From assembly GCA_937889225.1 (NCBI GenBank), contig CALAST010000001.1, positions 8,497 through 72,496 of the forward strand: DNA of 64,000 nt, read 5' to 3'. Source of the stretch: an uncultured Lachnobacterium sp. (GTDB lineage Bacteria; Bacillota; Clostridia; Lachnospirales; Lachnospiraceae). The notes below the pieces were generated by a model. The model was not told the DNA's origin. It saw only the letters and a program-made list of their open reading frames with translations, and made no database searches. Shown here in pieces: positions 1 through 8,361 of the stretch (the first letter of the stretch is position 1; each line of letters starts with the position of its first letter). The translations under genes and the position numbers were made by a program.

Positions 1-61
1 AGTTATAATTACTTTCTTTCTCAATTTAATCACTCCTATTCATCAAAGTACTTATTTAACC

Positions 62-133
62 GACAAGCTACAATAGTAGCTATTCGGTTATCAGCAAGCA
101 GCGAATGCAGATTACGAATATGCACTTGACTGC
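62..133 (+). repeat. Dispersed intergenic repeat, copy 1
   Basis: This non-coding stretch contains TAGCTATTCGGTTATCAGC followed by an AGATTACGAATATGCACTT-like tail. Near-identical stretches occur at 23701-23770 (same strand) and, on the opposite strand, at 6371-6413 and 16249-16290. All four lie between genes. The shared core is an ATTCGGTTATGAGCAAGTAG-like segment followed by GCGGATTGC and AATATG. Stop codons appear in each reading, so it is not a coding remnant. Function is unknown. Confidence 0.6.
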
Positions 134-364
134 TTATTTTTTCCATTCACTAAACAAGTTTAAATAATTAATCACTTGAGTGTCTCTTTATCGAACTCAC
201 ATAACATAAAAAAGCCGAATCACAAACAGACTTTACATTCCTCAAAACTTCCATTCTTAGAAAAGCTGTCATACCCTGTGACAACCACTTCCATGAATGA
301 AATACATTTTAAGGCCTTTCATTGTCTCTTTGCAATCCGGCAGATTTCAATTCCAATTTTTACA

Positions 365-523
365 TTATTTTCTTTTCTCGAAGAAATATAAACAACCAAT
401 GATACAAAAACAAATTCCCATTAACATTATAGAAAATGTTCTTTCAAAAATTCCAACTATTAGTTCTAAAACACCTGCTGCAGTAATTAGTATTCCTGCT
501 ATTTTTCTCCCTTTTTCTTTCAT
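365..523 (-). CDS. Small two-helix membrane protein (52 aa)
   Basis: This ORF encodes 52 residues: a basic start (MKEKGRK), a first hydrophobic helix (residues about 8-25), a short polar linker (FERT), a second hydrophobic helix rich in Met and Cys (about 30-47) and a basic C-terminus (FFEKRK). The topology is that of a small inner-membrane protein. It lies 24 bases downstream of the GTPase gene on the same strand, so it could be the last gene of that operon. No good ribosome binding site is seen before the ATG. I do not recognise a family. Confidence 0.4.
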   Translation of the reverse strand: MKEKGRKIAGILITAAGVLELIVGIFERTFSIMLMGICFCIIGCLYFFEKRK

Positions 524-547
524 TGCACGTATACTCTTATATAAAAT

Positions 548-1495
548 TTAAGTGAAATATACCAACTCGTCCTCCGGTTCTTGTGCCGGTTCAATGGAAA
601 TCGGATATAATACAGGTCCTTTTCCTTTATATTCCATCGCAAATTCTACACGAATTTCGGCAGTAATTGTAATCCATGACTTATGCGGAATTTCTTTTTC
701 TTTCGGATATTTGCACTTAAATCCAATAAATGTAATATCATCCACGCAACAAGTCATTGCAAAACGCCCGGGAACCATGATGCCACTCTTTAAATTATCC
801 GGATTATATACAAGTGCAAGGAATTTTACCTTTTTGCCATGATATTTTTTATAATTATCGGTTGCATCCATATACCAAATGCCATAATCTGCATCTGAAA
901 GCTCTATAATATCCTGATTGATATCAAATGGAAGTTCTTCTTCTCTTTCATCAATTGTTCCATCCGTTCTTTCATAAACAATCTGTGCTTTACGGTTTAC
1001 TGTTTTTACTTGGCGACGAAGCTTTCCGCGGTCGGTGTCGTCATCAGTACGATTAAAAATAACAACATCTGCGTCAAAAATCTGTTCCTGCATCATAGCA
1101 CGCATATTGTTGAAATACATATTAAATGTGGTGGAGTCTACAGTTGCTAAAGACTGTACGATTACCCATCCTTTTGGCAAATCTGCTTCCAATACCTTAT
1201 CCACGCCCCATGTGCCGTTGTATTCAATAAATACCTGTTTTGGCTTATACTGCTCATGAATTTCTTTCAAACGCTCTGATGTAAAATCTTCCTCTGCATC
1301 AATGGTAACAAGAGAAAAATTCACAGTACGAAGTTTTGCTTCGTCATATTCTTTTTCTCCATCTTCACACATGATAATAACGCCTTTTCCACCTTCTGCG
1401 AAATCATTTTCAAAGAGGGTTTCTTCAATAAGTGATGTTTTTCCACTATCCATAAATCCGGTAAAAAGATAAACCGGAATTTCCTGAACTGCCAT
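548..1495 (-). CDS. G3E-family (CobW-like) GTP-binding protein
   Basis: A P-loop GTPase of the G3E/CobW class. The N-terminus has the Walker A motif GFMDSGKTSL, then a Walker B-like EYNGTWG segment and an NRTD base-recognition motif (about residue 150). The usual CobW metal-binding CxCC motif is absent, which sets it apart from its upstream neighbour. The start used is the ATG at 1495, preceded by a clear AGGAGG; an upstream in-frame ATG at 1525 lacks one. It follows the second GTPase gene by about 70 bases and is probably co-transcribed. Known G3E proteins deliver metals or cofactors to target enzymes; a role next to the metal-binding paralogue is inference. A TIGR03943-like C-terminal region is possible but was not verified. 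Confidence 0.8.
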   Translation of the reverse strand: MAVQEIPVYLFTGFMDSGKTSLIEETLFENDFAEGGKGVIIMCEDGEKEYDEAKLRTVNFSLVTIDAEEDFTSERLKEIHEQYKPKQVFIEYNGTWGVDKVLEADLPKGWVIVQSLATVDSTTFNMYFNNMRAMMQEQIFDADVVIFNRTDDDTDRGKLRRQVKTVNRKAQIVYERTDGTIDEREEELPFDINQDIIELSDADYGIWYMDATDNYKKYHGKKVKFLALVYNPDNLKSGIMVPGRFAMTCCVDDITFIGFKCKYPKEKEIPHKSWITITAEIRVEFAMEYKGKGPVLYPISIEPAQEPEDELVYFT

Positions 1496-1567
1496 ATGTT
1501 TTCCTCCTAAAAACATTTTGAACATATTATTTCTTAGAATATTGTGTTAAAAATAACCTAAATGCTA

Positions 1568-2740
1568 CTATACAAGTTCAAATAATTCTAACAATTTATG
1601 CTCATCCATATTTGTTCCGATTACGCAAAGTCTTCCTGTATAATCCGGCTGTCCTTCACGAAGTTCATATTCGCCCGGAACCATATCAAAATAAATCCAT
1701 GTGCCATCGGTACTTTCTACCATACCTTTTGCACGAAGAATTGTTCCATAGTCTTCTGTATCACAGAATGTTTTTAAAATTTCTTCAATCTTTGATTTTT
1801 CAAACTTATGAGGCGTTTCCTTACCCCAGCTTGTAAATACTTCATCTGCATGATGGTGGTGATGGTCGTGATCATGACATCCACATTCACAATTTTCATC
1901 ATGCTCATGATGATGGTGATGGTCATGCTCGTGCTCGTGACATCCGCATTCACAGTCTTCATCATGTTCATGATGATGGTGGTGGTCATGCTCGTGCTCG
2001 TGACATCCGCATTCACAGTTTTCATCATGCTCATGGTGATGGTGGTCATGCTCGTGCTCGTGACATCCACATTCACAATTTTCGTCATGCTCATGGTGAT
2101 GATGATGTGCATGATGTTCTGCCAATACTTTCATTTCCAAACTATCTTGTCCCTCTATAACAGACAAAATCTGTTTGCCATCAATTGCATCCCATGCAGT
2201 AGTAATGATAGCTGCTTTATCATTCAATGCCTGCATCTGTTTTACACAAGTTTCTAACTGCTCTGCTGAAGCATTCTGTGTACGGCTTAATACAATAGTT
2301 GTTGCGTGTTCAATCTGATTATTGAAAAACTCGCCAAATGCCTTCATCTGTTTACTTGCTTTTAACGCATTTACAACTGTTACAAGACCATTTAATTTTA
2401 CATCCTGTTCTTTTTCCACATCAATCACAGATTTCATAACATCGGATAATTTGCCAACACCGGATGGCTCAATTAAAATACGGTCTGGATGATAGGTTTC
2501 AATTACTTCTCTTAAGTTTTTGCCAAAATCACCTACCAAAGAACAACAAATACATCCGGAATTCATTTCTGTAATTTCAATACCGGAATCCTTTAAAAAT
2601 CCACCGTCAATTCCAATTTCACCAAATTCATTCTCAATTAAAACAATCTGCTCGCCTTTGAATGCCTCTTCCAACATCTTTTTAATAAATGTAGTTTTAC
2701 CGGCTCCAAGAAAACCGGAAATAATATCAATCTTTGTCAT
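1568..2740 (-). CDS. CobW/ZNG1-type metallochaperone GTPase with Cys-His repeats
   Basis: This G3E GTPase has Walker A GFLGAGKTTF (about residues 9-18), the family's metal-binding motif CICC (about 63-66), the EPSGVG switch region and a C-terminal CobW_C domain (about 305-390). Between the GTPase core and CobW_C is an expanded insert at residues 209-298. It holds four copies of a unit built on HDENCECGCHEHEHD plus runs of His. Such inserts bind Zn, Ni or Co in related proteins. Family knowledge supports a role as GTP-driven metallochaperone, probably for zinc under limitation. The start at 2740 has AAGGAGAAAG upstream. The paralogous GTPase follows in the same direction. Confidence 0.88.
   Translation of the reverse strand: MTKIDIISGFLGAGKTTFIKKMLEEAFKGEQIVLIENEFGEIGIDGGFLKDSGIEITEMNSGCICCSLVGDFGKNLREVIETYHPDRILIEPSGVGKLSDVMKSVIDVEKEQDVKLNGLVTVVNALKASKQMKAFGEFFNNQIEHATTIVLSRTQNASAEQLETCVKQMQALNDKAAIITTAWDAIDGKQILSVIEGQDSLEMKVLAEHHAHHHHHEHDENCECGCHEHEHDHHHHEHDENCECGCHEHEHDHHHHHEHDEDCECGCHEHEHDHHHHHEHDENCECGCHDHDHHHHHADEVFTSWGKETPHKFEKSKIEEILKTFCDTEDYGTILRAKGMVESTDGTWIYFDMVPGEYELREGQPDYTGRLCVIGTNMDEHKLLELFELV
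1847..2116. repeat. In-gene tandem repeat encoding the Cys-His metal-binding insert
   Basis: Four head-to-tail units of about 57-60 bases lie inside the CobW-type gene. Each encodes a HDE(N/D)CECGCHEHEHD core flanked by His runs. The units are nearly identical at the DNA level, which points to recent expansion and likely copy-number variation between strains. Confidence 0.85.
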
Positions 2741-2760
2741 ATTTTCTTTCTCCTTCTTTT

Positions 2761-2815
2761 ATTATAGTCTGGTATACGATGATTACATTCCTTTTCACTT
2801 ATCTATCATTATCAT
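2761..2815 (-). promoter_or_regulatory. Candidate promoter and metal-regulator site before the CobW-type gene
   Basis: On the minus strand TATAAT lies at 2766-2761, 21 bases upstream of the start codon. Further upstream, 2815-2797 reads CATGATAATGATAGATAAG, which resembles Fur/Zur-type GATAAT repeats but is not a full 7-1-7 box. No convincing -35 is seen. Metal-dependent control is inference. Confidence 0.25.
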
Positions 2816-3022
2816 GTATTTTTCAAAACTGCCATAACGCTAAAACATTCCTAACATCTTCGGATTGTACCGCTACCAACAATTTACATAAAATGAAATT
2901 AACATTTCACAACATCTTATTGTACAAGGAAATCAAACATATTGCAATTCATAATTTATAGATATTTTTAATCTGTTTTAAGTATTTGATTAGCTTCATT
3001 ATTCGTCTCTTAAAATAGGTTT

Positions 3023-4750
3023 CTATTTGTGCATATGATACAACTTCTCATAAATTCCTTGTTTTTCCAATAATTCCTGATGCGTACCAGATTCTGCAAT
3101 TCCTTCTTCTGTAAGCACTAAAATCTTCTCGGCATTCTGAATGGTTGTAAGCCTATGTGCAATTACAAATGTCGTACGATTTTTTGCTAATTTTTCCAAA
3201 GAATCCTGCACTACTTTTTCACTTTCATTATCTAACGCAGATGTTGCTTCATCAAAAATCAAAATCGGTGGATTCTTTAAAAATACTCTCGCAATTGAAA
3301 GACGCTGTTTTTGTCCACCGGAAAGTTTAATGCCTCGTTGTCCGATATCCGTCTGATAACCATCCGGAAATGACATAATAAATTCATGTGCATTTGCATT
3401 TTTTGCCGCTGCAATGACTTCATCCATCGTTGCTCCCGGCTTTCCATAAGCAATATTTTCAAAAATCGTTCCTGCAAATAAATACACATCCTGCTGCACA
3501 ATCCCGATTTGACTACGAAGACTTTTTAATGTCACTTCACGAATATCTTTTCCATCAATACGAATGGTTCCGCTATTTACATCGTAAAAACGTGGTATCA
3601 AAGAACAAAGTGTTGTCTTTCCTGCTCCCGATGAACCAACCAAAGCCATATAAGAACCTGCCGGCACATTCAAATTGACTTTATTTAAAATAGTATCGGT
3701 ATTTTCATTATATTTAAACGTTACACCTTCAAAAGAAATATCTCCTTTTACCTGTTTCAGTTCTATCGCATTCGGACTATCTGCAATATCCGGCTCAATA
3801 TCCATAATTTCCTGGAAACGTTCAAAGCCGCTGTAACCATTCTGGAACTGCTCTGTAAAATCAATAATCGTACGAATCGGGTCGGTAAATACACTAATAT
3901 ACAGCAAAAATGTCAACAAATCCGTAATATTCATTTGCCCCTTTGCAATCAAAATACTTCCGATTACAATCACACAAACCTGAATCAATGTCGTAAAACT
4001 ATTAACGCCTGCCTGAAAACTTCCCATATAAAAATAGCTGTTTTTCTTTGCATTTAAAAATCCATCATTTCCTACTTTGAACTTTTCATTTTCCACTTCC
4101 TCGTTTGCAAACGATTTTACAACACGAATCCCTGAAAGGTTATCCTCAATCTGTGCATTGATTTCTGCAATCTTACGACGATTTTTCCTCGAAGCCTGAC
4201 GCATCTTTTTATTGAGCACAAAAGCATACCCAAACATAAACGGAAGCACAGCAAATGCCGCCAGCGTTAACGTTGGATTTACATTTAGTAGAATAACTAA
4301 CGCTCCCACAATTTTGAGTACCGAAAGAATAATATTTTCCGGTCCATGATGCAAAAGCTCTGTAATATCAAACAAATCCGTTGTAATGCGGCTCATCAGC
4401 TGCCCTACTTTTTGGTCATCATAGAATGAAAAAGAAAGTTTTTGCATATGGTCAAAAATTTCCGCTCGCATATCATACTCAATTTTTGCCCCCATCACAT
4501 GCCCATAATTTCCAATAAAGAAACGGCAATAAAAATCCAAACCAATCATCACCAAAAGCACAACACCAATGACTGCCACTTTTTCCATAATTTCTTCCGG
4601 TGGCAAATAAATCAATGTATTGGTTACATATCTGACAATTAATGGAATCGAAAGTGCAATTCCTGCGGACATCGCCGCAAAAAACATATCCGCCCAAAAC
4701 ATACCCATATATGGTTTGTAATAGGATAACATTTTCTTAAAATTTTTCAT
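3023..4750 (-). CDS. ABC-type exporter (fused membrane and ATPase domains)
   Basis: The protein is a half-size exporter of the MsbA/BmrA/MdlB kind. An N-terminal six-helix membrane domain (about residues 1-310) is followed by an ATPase domain with Walker A GSSGAGKTTL, Q-loop IVQQDVYLF, signature LSGGQKQR, Walker B ILIFDEATSAL and the switch His in VIAHRLT. At 575 residues it has the usual length and should act as a homodimer; the substrate cannot be read from sequence. The start chosen is the ATG at 4750, six bases after GAGGTG; a GTG three codons upstream overlaps that ribosome binding site. It stands alone, with no partner half-transporter beside it. Confidence 0.9.
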   Translation of the reverse strand: MKNFKKMLSYYKPYMGMFWADMFFAAMSAGIALSIPLIVRYVTNTLIYLPPEEIMEKVAVIGVVLLVMIGLDFYCRFFIGNYGHVMGAKIEYDMRAEIFDHMQKLSFSFYDDQKVGQLMSRITTDLFDITELLHHGPENIILSVLKIVGALVILLNVNPTLTLAAFAVLPFMFGYAFVLNKKMRQASRKNRRKIAEINAQIEDNLSGIRVVKSFANEEVENEKFKVGNDGFLNAKKNSYFYMGSFQAGVNSFTTLIQVCVIVIGSILIAKGQMNITDLLTFLLYISVFTDPIRTIIDFTEQFQNGYSGFERFQEIMDIEPDIADSPNAIELKQVKGDISFEGVTFKYNENTDTILNKVNLNVPAGSYMALVGSSGAGKTTLCSLIPRFYDVNSGTIRIDGKDIREVTLKSLRSQIGIVQQDVYLFAGTIFENIAYGKPGATMDEVIAAAKNANAHEFIMSFPDGYQTDIGQRGIKLSGGQKQRLSIARVFLKNPPILIFDEATSALDNESEKVVQDSLEKLAKNRTTFVIAHRLTTIQNAEKILVLTEEGIAESGTHQELLEKQGIYEKLYHMHK

Positions 4751-5158
4751 TATACTCACCTCTCTAACTTCCTTAGTTTAGCAGTAATGAAATTAATTGT
4801 CAAAATATATTGCATTTGTATACCTGTTTTTGAGCATTATGAAAGATTTTTTCTAAAAAGAACTAAAATTTGAGATAAAATGGAGCATGGAATCCTTTTT
4901 AATAAGCAAATAGCAAATTTTGTACAAAGAATCATTCTATATAAGATATCTTTATTTTGATTTACAACCTGTTTTTATACAACGTACACAAACTAACAAA
5001 CCATATTTTATGAGAAACAACTAAGATTATATGGAATTTATTTTATGCATTTGTGCAATTTTCAAAATTTGCTCAATTATAGATAATACTAAAAAATTTG
5101 ATATAATTGTAACGAATTAGTTTTAAATCGGATATATAGACAGAAAGGAGGAACAGAA
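4751..5158. other. Intergenic region with a candidate promoter
   Basis: About 400 bases separate the divergent ABC exporter and sigma-like genes. No coding potential for the missing sigma region 2 is visible. A TATAAT at 5102-5107 reads toward the sigma-like gene, but no good -35 is apparent. Nothing else is recognised. Confidence 0.4.
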
Positions 5159-5416
5159 GTGCTTTTCGATATTCCCGAAGATACCGCCATTAGTGAAATT
5201 TCTCCGGAACGGAAAACGCTTGGTCGCATGGAGCTTTTAGATACACTTAAAATAGTTCATCAGCTCCCCGAACCCATGCGAGAAATTATATATTTAAGAA
5301 CCATCAGCGATTTGTCTTTTCGGGAAATCGGAGATATTTTAGGAAAAAGCGAAAACTGGGCACGCGTGACTTATTTTCGTGCGAAAACACAATTGATAGA
5401 ACTATGTGAAAAGTGA
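5159..5416 (+). CDS. Sigma-70 region 4-only protein (truncated ECF-type sigma factor)
   Basis: The 85 residues correspond to the C-terminal part of an ECF sigma factor: a region 4 helix-turn-helix (LSFREIGDILGKSENWARVTYFRAK) preceded by a helix with LPEPMREIIYLR. Region 2, which contacts the core enzyme and the -10 element, is missing; an intact ECF sigma would be about 160-180 residues. The GTG start is preceded by a strong AAAGGAGG, so the short product is probably made. The neighbouring downstream gene encodes the expected zinc-finger anti-sigma factor. It is either a decayed sigma gene with a rebuilt start or a real region-4-only regulator. Confidence 0.75.
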   Translation: MLFDIPEDTAISEISPERKTLGRMELLDTLKIVHQLPEPMREIIYLRTISDLSFREIGDILGKSENWARVTYFRAKTQLIELCEK

Positions 5417-5496
5417 AACTGATACTCTCATCTGTTATAATTGATAAAAAATATGCTCAATAACAATTCATAACAAAAAAGAAAGGAAGAAACACT

Positions 5497-6300
5497 ATGC
5501 CAAACACGAATTGTAATATTATCAAAGACTTACTTCCGTCTTATATGGAAGAACTTTGCTCAAAAGAAAGCCGTCAACTTATTGATGAGCATTTTACCGA
5601 ATGTAAACAATGCCAGCATCTGTATTTGGAACTAAAAAAAGAAAGCTCTAAAAAAGAACTCTATGAGACAAAAGAATTTGACTATTTTAAGAAAATCAGA
5701 AATAGTGTCTTTCGAAAAAATGTAATTATCAATTTTATGATTGCATTGCTCTTTTGGTTCCAATTCTATTGCATTTTCAATCACTACCGTTTTAGTACAC
5801 AGTTTGTTAATGTTGTAAACTATATATTGCCACTTCTTATCATTGCAATCTTATTTTTCACATTACCTGATTATGCTTTAAAGGAAGTACCAAATAAATT
5901 GAAATTTACCGTGCTTGGAATTGAATTTGCCATTATGATTTATATTACAGGATTATTTGTTTATATTATGCATACACTTAAATCCAACATCTTTCCATTT
6001 GGTCTTGAACCATCTCAAATTGGACCATTTTTGGGAAATCAGCTTATTGCTTTGCAGATTGCATTTACCATTGTCTTTTCCATTACCCTTTACCTTAGTA
6101 CCCGAAAAAAACGTATCTGCCCTGCTTTGCATTTTCTGCCAATTGGCGGATTTGTATTGACAAACCAATACCTCATTATGGTGCATAATTTAGTAAATAC
6201 TGTTAGTATTCAAGTGATATTAAGACCATTTCTGATTATTACAGTTGGTATTACAATACTTGTAGGGCTATATATGGCAATTAATAAAAAACATCTATAA
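5497..6300 (+). CDS. Zinc-finger (ZAS) anti-sigma factor, multipass membrane protein
   Basis: The N-terminal segment (residues about 6-45) carries the ZAS pattern of anti-sigma factors: an early Cys, then HFTECKQCQ giving the His-x3-Cys-x2-Cys ligands. Five or six hydrophobic helices follow (about 70-265), so the protein is anchored in the membrane. In the family, the cytoplasmic zinc domain sequesters its cognate ECF sigma until an envelope signal arrives. The gene starts 80 bases after the sigma-like gene, with AAAGAAAGGAAG upstream of the ATG. Its partner here lacks region 2, so the pair may no longer work in the standard way. Confidence 0.75.
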   Translation: MPNTNCNIIKDLLPSYMEELCSKESRQLIDEHFTECKQCQHLYLELKKESSKKELYETKEFDYFKKIRNSVFRKNVIINFMIALLFWFQFYCIFNHYRFSTQFVNVVNYILPLLIIAILFFTLPDYALKEVPNKLKFTVLGIEFAIMIYITGLFVYIMHTLKSNIFPFGLEPSQIGPFLGNQLIALQIAFTIVFSITLYLSTRKKRICPALHFLPIGGFVLTNQYLIMVHNLVNTVSIQVILRPFLIITVGITILVGLYMAINKKHL

Positions 6301-6370
6301 TTTTTATAAAGACACCTTTTGGGCCATTCACAATAACATATGGCTCGTGTCAAAACCGTTTTCTTTGTAA

Positions 6371-6413
6371 ATAGGATATTCGCAATCCGTTTTCGCTACT
6401 TACTCATAACCGA
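6371..6413 (-). repeat. Dispersed intergenic repeat, copy 2
   Basis: The stretch reads ATATTCGCAATCCGTTTTCG then CTACTTACTCATAACCGATT, which is the reverse complement of the core of copies 1 and 4. It sits between the convergent anti-sigma and NUDIX genes. Confidence 0.6.
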
Positions 6414-6417
6414 TTCA

Positions 6418-6468
6418 AAAAAGTTCCCCACCAATTCGTGCTTTGCACTTAAAGTGGGGGACTTTCTT
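6418..6468. terminator. Rho-independent terminator between convergent genes
   Basis: AAAGTTCCCCAC and GTGGGGGACTTT form a 12-bp stem with one G-U pair. It is flanked by an A-run on the left and a T-rich run on the right, so it can serve both the anti-sigma gene (+) and the NUDIX gene (-). Confidence 0.75.
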
Positions 6469-6475
6469 AATTCCA

Positions 6476-7057
6476 TTAAAACATGCTAACTTCTACTAAT
6501 TTTTCTCCTTCATAACGCAATTTTAATGAAAAAAACTCTTTTTTCTCATCTAATAATTGTAAAAACACCTTATCTCCCTCCCAAATATGCAAGTTTTTGA
6601 TTTGCGATTTTGGAACCCATACAAGCTCGCCTTCATTACACACATACTTATTTTTTTCTTTTATATGTTTATTGTTATCATATATAGTCTTATCTATTAT
6701 TTGCATATTGCCATCATATTCATCGCTATCATAAGATTCCGTGCTTTTTATCCACTCATTCCAATCCGCAAACAAATCTTTTCCTTCATATTCAGTAGCA
6801 GTAAACAAATGCATATACTCTGTCTCCCACTTATCCGATACAAAGGTAACGATTCCACGAAATTGATACTTTGTAAGTGTGAGTCCTGTTTCTTCTTTCA
6901 CCTCACGAATCACACATTCCTCCGGTGATTCTCCATCTTCAAATTTTCCACCTACGCCAATCCATTTATCCTTGTTTGCATCTACTTCCTTTTTTACTCG
7001 ATGGAGCATTAAATATTTATTCTCTTTTTCAATATAACAAAGTGTTGATAAAATCAT
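6476..7057 (-). CDS. NUDIX hydrolase (MutT-like)
   Basis: The NUDIX box is complete: GGKFEDGESPEECVIREV followed by KEETGLTL, giving the GX5EX7REUXEEXGU pattern at about residues 36-58. Proteins of this type hydrolyse nucleoside diphosphate-linked substrates; the short N-terminal fold and the overall layout resemble bacterial 8-oxo-dGTP diphosphatases, though the substrate is not certain. The C-terminal part (about 105-193) is longer than in minimal MutT. The ATG at 7057 follows AAGGAGAG. The gene is single and convergent with the anti-sigma gene. Confidence 0.85.
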   Translation of the reverse strand: MILSTLCYIEKENKYLMLHRVKKEVDANKDKWIGVGGKFEDGESPEECVIREVKEETGLTLTKYQFRGIVTFVSDKWETEYMHLFTATEYEGKDLFADWNEWIKSTESYDSDEYDGNMQIIDKTIYDNNKHIKEKNKYVCNEGELVWVPKSQIKNLHIWEGDKVFLQLLDEKKEFFSLKLRYEGEKLVEVSMF

Positions 7058-7110
7058 GATTCACTCTCCTTATTTCAATAAAATACTAACTTTCACATCA
7101 AATAAACTTA

Positions 7111-7842
7111 TTATCTTTGCTCACAATAAACTTCAATCGCCTTTGCTGCAAATTCTGCACAGCCAGCCCCTGCTACACGATTAATATTCTCTGTAAATTC
7201 TCCTCCTGCACCATACATTTTTCCAAGTCCTGACAAAATTTCATCGGTACAGGTATAGAAATGCTCTGTGATATAATTCTGCAATTTTTTCACCTGCTCT
7301 TGAACTGTGTCACTTTCCGGTTTTTCTTTCATCATTTTGCCAAATTCCACAAACACTTCCATAAGCCCTTTTGCAGACAATTCCTGTGCATTTTTACTTT
7401 GGTTTTTACTCTTTTTTTCAAATTCTTGATATGCTTCGGTCGTTCCCCATTGCTCTTTTGCCTGCTTTGCATATTGCTCCATCTTTTTTGTATCAAATAC
7501 TGTAAAATCCATCTTTTTCCCTCCTGTTTGCTTTACTTCACGGGCAAAGGCAATTAAATGCTCCAAATGTTCCTTTTTTAAAGTTAACAGTTCAATTTGC
7601 TGGCTTAAAGCTTTTTCTCTGTCAAAATTTTTATCGTCTACAATTTTTTTTATATCCTTAAGAGGAAACGCAAGCTCACGAAACAGTAAAATCTGTTGTA
7701 AACGTTCCAATGCTATCTCATCATACAGACGATATCCCGCATCTGTTACACTTGAAGGGTGCAAAAGCCCGATTTTATCATAATAATGCAATGTCCGTAT
7801 GCTAACTCCCGTCAATTTACTGACCTCTTTTACTGTCATCAT
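7111..7842 (-). CDS. MerR-family regulator with TipAS drug-binding domain
   Basis: Residues 1-70 are a MerR helix-turn-helix (VKEVSKLTGVSIRTLHYYDK, GLLHPS, DAGYRLY). A coiled-coil linker follows (EKALSQQIELLTLKKEHL), then a TipAS effector domain (about 110-243) with the WGTTEAYQEF motif. In TipAL-type proteins this domain traps thiopeptides or other cyclic peptides and activates transcription. The start used is the ATG at 7842, eight bases after AAAGGTGG; a GTG four codons earlier overlaps that site. No obvious target gene is adjacent except possibly its own promoter. Confidence 0.88.
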   Translation of the reverse strand: MMTVKEVSKLTGVSIRTLHYYDKIGLLHPSSVTDAGYRLYDEIALERLQQILLFRELAFPLKDIKKIVDDKNFDREKALSQQIELLTLKKEHLEHLIAFAREVKQTGGKKMDFTVFDTKKMEQYAKQAKEQWGTTEAYQEFEKKSKNQSKNAQELSAKGLMEVFVEFGKMMKEKPESDTVQEQVKKLQNYITEHFYTCTDEILSGLGKMYGAGGEFTENINRVAGAGCAEFAAKAIEVYCEQR

Positions 7843-8015
7843 AAGTTGTACCACCTTTGGAAAATATAATTATATTTGATTACTTAACAATTCCTCCCCG
7901 TGTAAGCACACTATAAATCATAACCTAACGTCAGTGTCAAGGAAAATATTTAATACTTCCTAAAAACAGTTTATAATGTTACTACATTGCTCCTAGCGGG
8001 CCGAATAAAAGACAT

Positions 8016-8068
8016 TGCCCCCTTACGGGGCATTAAATTAGACCTCACATTTTCGTGAGGGTTTTCTT
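8016..8068 (+). terminator. Two hairpins upstream of hicAB, the second terminator-like
   Basis: TGCCCC-CTTAC-GGGGCA is followed by CCTCAC-ATTTTC-GTGAGG and then GTTTTCTT. Read on the plus strand the second hairpin has the form of an intrinsic terminator, yet no plus-strand gene lies upstream. It may be a leader remnant or an insulator for the hicAB promoter. Confidence 0.5.
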
Positions 8069-8079
8069 ATATCATTTCA

Positions 8080-8108
8080 TTGACACATATTATTATATGT
8101 ATTATACT
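8080..8108 (+). promoter_or_regulatory. hicAB promoter with embedded palindrome
   Basis: TTGACA (8080-8085), a 17-base spacer and TATACT (8103-8108) form a near-consensus sigma-A promoter. The spacer holds the inverted repeat ACATAT-TATT-ATATGT (8085-8100), well placed as the operator for the HicB DNA-binding domain. HicAB systems are known to autoregulate; assignment of this site is inference. Confidence 0.65.
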
Positions 8109-8131
8109 AACATTGTCAGGAGAAAATACTA

Positions 8132-8329
8132 ATGAAAAGTTATTCATCAAGAGAAGTCTTAAAGATTCTGAAAGAAGATGGTTGGTATGAAGTAAATGTT
8201 GTTGGTAGTCATCATCAATTTAAACATCCTACCAAAAAGGGACGTGTAACTGTAAAACATCCTGACAAAGACATCCCCCCAAAAACACTTTCTAGTATCG
8301 AAAGACAGTCAGGGCTTACTTTTAGGTAG
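8132..8329 (+). CDS. hicA: HicA family mRNA interferase toxin
   Basis: This 65-residue protein matches HicA in length and motif order: the opening SSREVLKILKEDGWYEV, the catalytic-His region GSHHQFKHP, the basic KGRVTVKHPDKDIPPKTL and the C-terminal LSSIERQSGL helix. HicA toxins have a double-stranded RNA-binding-like fold and cleave mRNA. It precedes hicB by about 30 bases, has GGAG upstream of its ATG and is driven by the promoter at 8080-8108. Confidence 0.92.
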   Translation: MKSYSSREVLKILKEDGWYEVNVVGSHHQFKHPTKKGRVTVKHPDKDIPPKTLSSIERQSGLTFR

Positions 8330-8361
8330 CCCTGGCATCTCACTAAATAATGGAGGTATAC

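Noticed and set aside
176..551. Plus-strand reading frames in the first 550 bases
   Set aside because: They lack ribosome binding sites and known motifs, and the strand opposite carries a better small membrane protein gene and the repeat copy 1.
1840..2110. Possible CRISPR-like array
   Set aside because: The repeats are in-frame coding units for a metal-binding segment with no unique spacers.
1808..2257. Plus-strand frame of 149 codons opposite the CobW-type gene
   Set aside because: It is the antisense of the Cys-His repeat; its Met/Val-rich sequence only reflects the repeat.
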